Assembly: GCA_945900935.1 (NCBI GenBank)
Contig: CAMDKT010000216.1
Coordinates: 1 to 8,860, forward strand
DNA from: Candidatus Sulfopaludibacter sp. SbA3
Lineage (GTDB): Bacteria > Acidobacteriota > Terriglobia > Bryobacterales > Bryobacteraceae
Direction of reading: 5' to 3'
DNA length: 8,860 nucleotides
Positions 6,503 through 8,860 of the stretch are shown here, piece by piece. A program made the translations under genes and the position numbers. Every line of letters begins with the position of its first letter. Positions within the stretch are counted from its first letter, which is position 1. The notes below the pieces were generated by a model that saw nothing but the letters and a program-made list of their open reading frames with translations, had not been told where the DNA came from and did no database searches.

Positions 6503-7875
6503 GACGCTCATCCGTCGTTGGCCCCCTGATCCTTATCGTGATCGGCGCCGTCTTCCTGATGCGCAACTTCATCCCCGACTTCCGCGTCCTGGACGTTCTG
6601 AGCGACTACTGGCCATGGCTGCTGATCGGCTGGGGCACTCTCCGCGTCGTCGAAATTCTCAACTGGCACCGCAATGGCCAACTCACTCCCCGTGGCGGCC
6701 TTAACGGAGGCGAGTGGGCGCTGGTCATTTTCATTTGCTTATTCGGCAGCGGCATGTACGCCGCCCGCAACCACAATCTCATTAGCGCCCTTGGCAATAA
6801 TCTTCCCCACTGGGACATCCTTGGAGAACGCTTTGACTTCGCGATCTCCGGCGCCCAAACCGCCGTCGGCAAGACCCCGCGAATCGTCATCGAGAACCCC
6901 CGCGGCGGTGCCCGCATCATCGGCGTTGACTCCGAGGAGGTACGCGTCACAGGCACCAAAACCATCCGCTCCCTCACCCGCGACGACGCCAACAAAGAGG
7001 ATAAATCCACCGCCTTTGAAATCGTACGGTCCGGCGACCAGATCATCATTCGCACCAATCTGGAGCGCGCCTCCAACTCCCGCCAGGCCCACGCCGACCT
7101 CGAAATCACTGTACCCAAAGGCGCCACCATCGAAGGCCGCGGCAAGTACGGCGATTACGACGTCGAGAACATCGCCGGCACCATTGAAATCAACAGTGAC
7201 AATTCCGGTGTCCGCTTGAACAACATTGGCGGCGACGTTCGCATTGACCTTCGGCGCAGTGACATGGTTCGCATCGTCAACGCGAAAGGAAACGTGGATA
7301 TAAAAGGACGCGGCCAGGACGTCGAACTCGAAAACATCGCCGGAGTTGCCACCGTCAGCGGCCAATATTCCGGCGAAATGAAGTTCCGCAATCTAGCCAA
7401 ACCCTTCCGGTTCGAAAGCCAGAACTCGAGTCTGCGTGTCGAACGCATCGAAGGCGAAATCGAACTTGTCCACGGTCGCTTAACCGGGCGCCGCCTCATC
7501 GGTCCCATTCAGATCACCAGCAAGTCCAAAGACGCTGAGCTCGCCGACTTCACAGGCACTCTGGAAGTCGATCTGGAACGCGGAGACATTCAGATCCGTC
7601 CCACCCGCCTGCCGCTGTCGAAAATCAGTGCCCGCACGCGCTTCGGCAAGGCGAAGTTAATTCTCCCCACCGGCGCCAAACTCGACTTGAAAGCCGAGGT
7701 AAAGAAAGGGCATATCGAGAACGACTTCGGCGACCCGTTCAAAGTTAAAGAGGATGGCCGCGCGGCGACGCTCAGCGGTTCCAATGGCGGTCCCGAGGTG
7801 AAAATCGAAGTTGACCGCGGGGACATCGAAATCCGCAAATCGATCAACGAGGACGCGCCCGCGCCAAAACAATAG
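6499..7875 (+). CDS. LiaI-like membrane protein with DUF4097 beta-solenoid domain
   Basis: A 458-aa protein. Its N-terminus has the LiaI/LiaF-like module (residues 8-22 GPLILIVIGAVFLMR; 37-53 YWPWLLIGWGTLRVVEI), then a third hydrophobic segment at about 72-88 (EWALVIFICLFGSGMYA). Three crossings would put residues 90-458 outside the cytoplasm. That part is a DUF4097-type beta-strand repeat (solenoid) with recurrent strands such as VENIAGTIEINSD, LENIAGVATVSGQ, NIGGDVRIDLRRSD, RIEGEIELVHGR and FTGTLEVDLERGDIQI. These proteins often accompany ECF sigma/anti-sigma or PspC/LiaF stress genes; the molecular role is unsettled. ATG 6499 is chosen for AAGGAGG at 6486-6492 and the ATGA overlap with the 68-aa gene. 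The frame is open upstream to 6406, but that part lies inside the small gene. It is the last gene of the operon and is followed by a hairpin. Confidence 0.92.
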   Translation: MRRSSVVGPLILIVIGAVFLMRNFIPDFRVLDVLSDYWPWLLIGWGTLRVVEILNWHRNGQLTPRGGLNGGEWALVIFICLFGSGMYAARNHNLISALGNNLPHWDILGERFDFAISGAQTAVGKTPRIVIENPRGGARIIGVDSEEVRVTGTKTIRSLTRDDANKEDKSTAFEIVRSGDQIIIRTNLERASNSRQAHADLEITVPKGATIEGRGKYGDYDVENIAGTIEINSDNSGVRLNNIGGDVRIDLRRSDMVRIVNAKGNVDIKGRGQDVELENIAGVATVSGQYSGEMKFRNLAKPFRFESQNSSLRVERIEGEIELVHGRLTGRRLIGPIQITSKSKDAELADFTGTLEVDLERGDIQIRPTRLPLSKISARTRFGKAKLILPTGAKLDLKAEVKKGHIENDFGDPFKVKEDGRAATLSGSNGGPEVKIEVDRGDIEIRKSINEDAPAPKQ

Positions 7876-7897
7876 GGGACAGTAACCACTGTCCTCT
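7874..7897. terminator. Bidirectional hairpin terminator between convergent genes
   Basis: GGACAGT (7877-7883), loop AACC, ACTGTCC (7888-7894) is a perfect 7-bp stem. It extends to 10 bp with one G-T pair (7876/7895) and by using bases of the upstream stop codon. It sits exactly in the 21-base gap between two convergent stops. Read on the minus strand it is followed by CTATTGTTTT, a modest T-rich tail; the plus-strand tail (TCATTT) is weaker. It probably serves both genes. It could also be a single copy of a dispersed palindromic (REP-like) repeat. Confidence 0.6.
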
Positions 7898-8860
7898 CAT
7901 TTCGCTATAAGCAAAATCCGGATATCCATCACATTCGTCCGCGTCGGTCCCGTCTTCAATAAGTCCCCGGCGGCCTCCAGGAATCGGTAGCTGTCGTTGT
8001 TTGCAAGGTCCGCCCGCGCGAAGCGCCCCTTGGCCGCGGCCCGCGCCACTGTCCCCGCATCGGCCAACCCGCCCGCGGCGTCCGTAGGCCCGTCCGTGCC
8101 ATCCGTACCGGCTGACAGCGCAACAATTCCCGGCGTCCCCTCCAGTTCCATCCCCGCCACCAGGGCGAACTCCTGGTTCCGTCCGCCCATCCCATCGCCG
8201 CGGATCGTCACGGTCGTCTCTCCGCCCGACAAAATGCAGGCCGGGGGAGCAACCGGCCGCCCCGCCCGCAGCGCCTCTTTCGCGATCTGCACATGCATCC
8301 GCGCCACGTCGCGCGTCTCGCCCTCGATCGTCGTTGACAGCACCAGCGGCCGATACCCCAGCGCCTTCGCCTTCAATGCCGCCGCGTCCACCGAAAGCGC
8401 GTTGCTGCCGATAATCACATTTCTCACGCGCGCAAACACGGCATCCCCAGGCTTTGGCGTTTCCACCCGCGGAACCGGACGGGGCAATGCCAATTTGAAC
8501 CGCGCCAGTATCTCATCCACATCGGCCCAAGCCGTCGGATCGGGTGCCGTCGGGCCGCTCCCGATGGTCGACAAATCGTCCCCAATCACGTCGCTTAAGA
8601 TCAGCGTCAACACCTGCGCCGGCGCCGCGGCCCGCGCCAATTGCCCGCCCTTGATCCCCGATAAATGCTTTCGAACGCAGTTCATCTCATGAATGTTCGC
8701 GCCCGCGGCCAACATCTGCCGCGTCAGCCCCTGTTTCTCCTCCAGCGTGAACCCCGCCACTGGTAGCGGCATCAGCGCCGACGCCCCGCCGCTGATCAGG
8801 CAGATCACCAGATCTTCGGCCTCCGCCCCGGCCGCCAGCGACGCAATTTCCAACGCCGCG
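7897..8860 (-). CDS. Glycerate 2-kinase, MOFRL family (N-terminus outside window)
   Basis: ATP-dependent kinase giving 2-phosphoglycerate from D-glycerate (GckA/TtuD-like), linking glycerate from glyoxylate, serine or sugar-acid breakdown to glycolysis. About 320 C-terminal residues are present; the family is typically near 430-450, so about 110-130 are missing beyond 8860, where the frame is still open. The TTG at 8853 is not taken as a start. Motifs: LVICLISGGASALMPLP, CVRKHLSGIKGGQLA, LILSDVIGDDLSTIGSGPT, IIGSN, and the C-terminal MOFRL domain (ILSGGETTV, GMGGRNQEFAL, ALSAGTDGTDGPTDAAGG, NNDSYRFLEA, TGPTRTNVMDIRILL). No frame disruption is seen. It is convergent with the envelope operon and appears functionally unrelated to it. 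Confidence 0.95.
   Translation of the reverse strand, partial: AALEIASLAAGAEAEDLVICLISGGASALMPLPVAGFTLEEKQGLTRQMLAAGANIHEMNCVRKHLSGIKGGQLARAAAPAQVLTLILSDVIGDDLSTIGSGPTAPDPTAWADVDEILARFKLALPRPVPRVETPKPGDAVFARVRNVIIGSNALSVDAAALKAKALGYRPLVLSTTIEGETRDVARMHVQIAKEALRAGRPVAPPACILSGGETTVTIRGDGMGGRNQEFALVAGMELEGTPGIVALSAGTDGTDGPTDAAGGLADAGTVARAAAKGRFARADLANNDSYRFLEAAGDLLKTGPTRTNVMDIRILLIAK

Noticed and set aside
6606..7365. Alternative frames on both strands across the DUF4097 gene
   Set aside because: The compositions are biased toward Ala/Pro/Ser or Gly/Val with no motif, and the DUF4097 frame is continuous with repeat structure.
1..8860. tRNA, rRNA, CRISPR arrays, insertion sequences
   Set aside because: Reading both strands showed no cloverleaf-like segment, no spaced direct repeats and no transposase motif.

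Overview
This 8.9 kb window comes from a moderately GC-rich bacterial chromosome. The gene set (primary sigma factor next to nrdR, an ECF sigma/anti-sigma pair leading a LiaI/DUF4097-type envelope operon, a Uma2-type protein and a MOFRL glycerate kinase) suggests Acidobacteriota, perhaps the Solibacter/Bryobacter side. That assignment is an inference from protein style and gene mix, because no rRNA or other marker is present.

Layout. (1) Positions 1-769: a decayed Uma2-type nuclease-fold gene on the minus strand (235-723) with an in-frame amber codon at codon 12. The flanking 234 bases hold no convincing gene. (2) Positions 770-4144, minus strand: a flippase-like membrane protein, nrdR (start overlapping the flippase stop as ATGA), then rpoD. 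RpoD has its own predicted promoter, with a good extended -10, and a leader of about 115 nt. (3) Positions 4145-4283: divergent control region. (4) Positions 4284-7875, plus strand: a compact five-gene operon of ECF sigma factor, zinc-binding membrane anti-sigma factor, zinc-finger/TM2-like/LiaI-like membrane protein, a 68-aa LiaI-like membrane protein, and a LiaI-like protein with a large DUF4097 beta-solenoid domain. Three of its four junctions are stop/start overlaps. (5) Positions 7876-7897: a perfect hairpin between convergent genes. (6) Positions 7897-8860, minus strand: the C-terminal part of a glycerate 2-kinase that runs off the window.

Working together: the plus-strand operon reads as a self-contained envelope-stress module. 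The anti-sigma factor would hold the ECF sigma factor at the membrane. The three downstream products share one 'GP-(x)n-IG-hydrophobic' two-helix module in different architectures: fused to a zinc finger, bare, or fused to a secreted beta-solenoid. They are therefore candidate sensors or effectors at the membrane. The minus-strand cluster is housekeeping: deoxynucleotide-synthesis control (NrdR) and bulk transcription (RpoD), with a lipid- or glycan-flippase-like protein in front.
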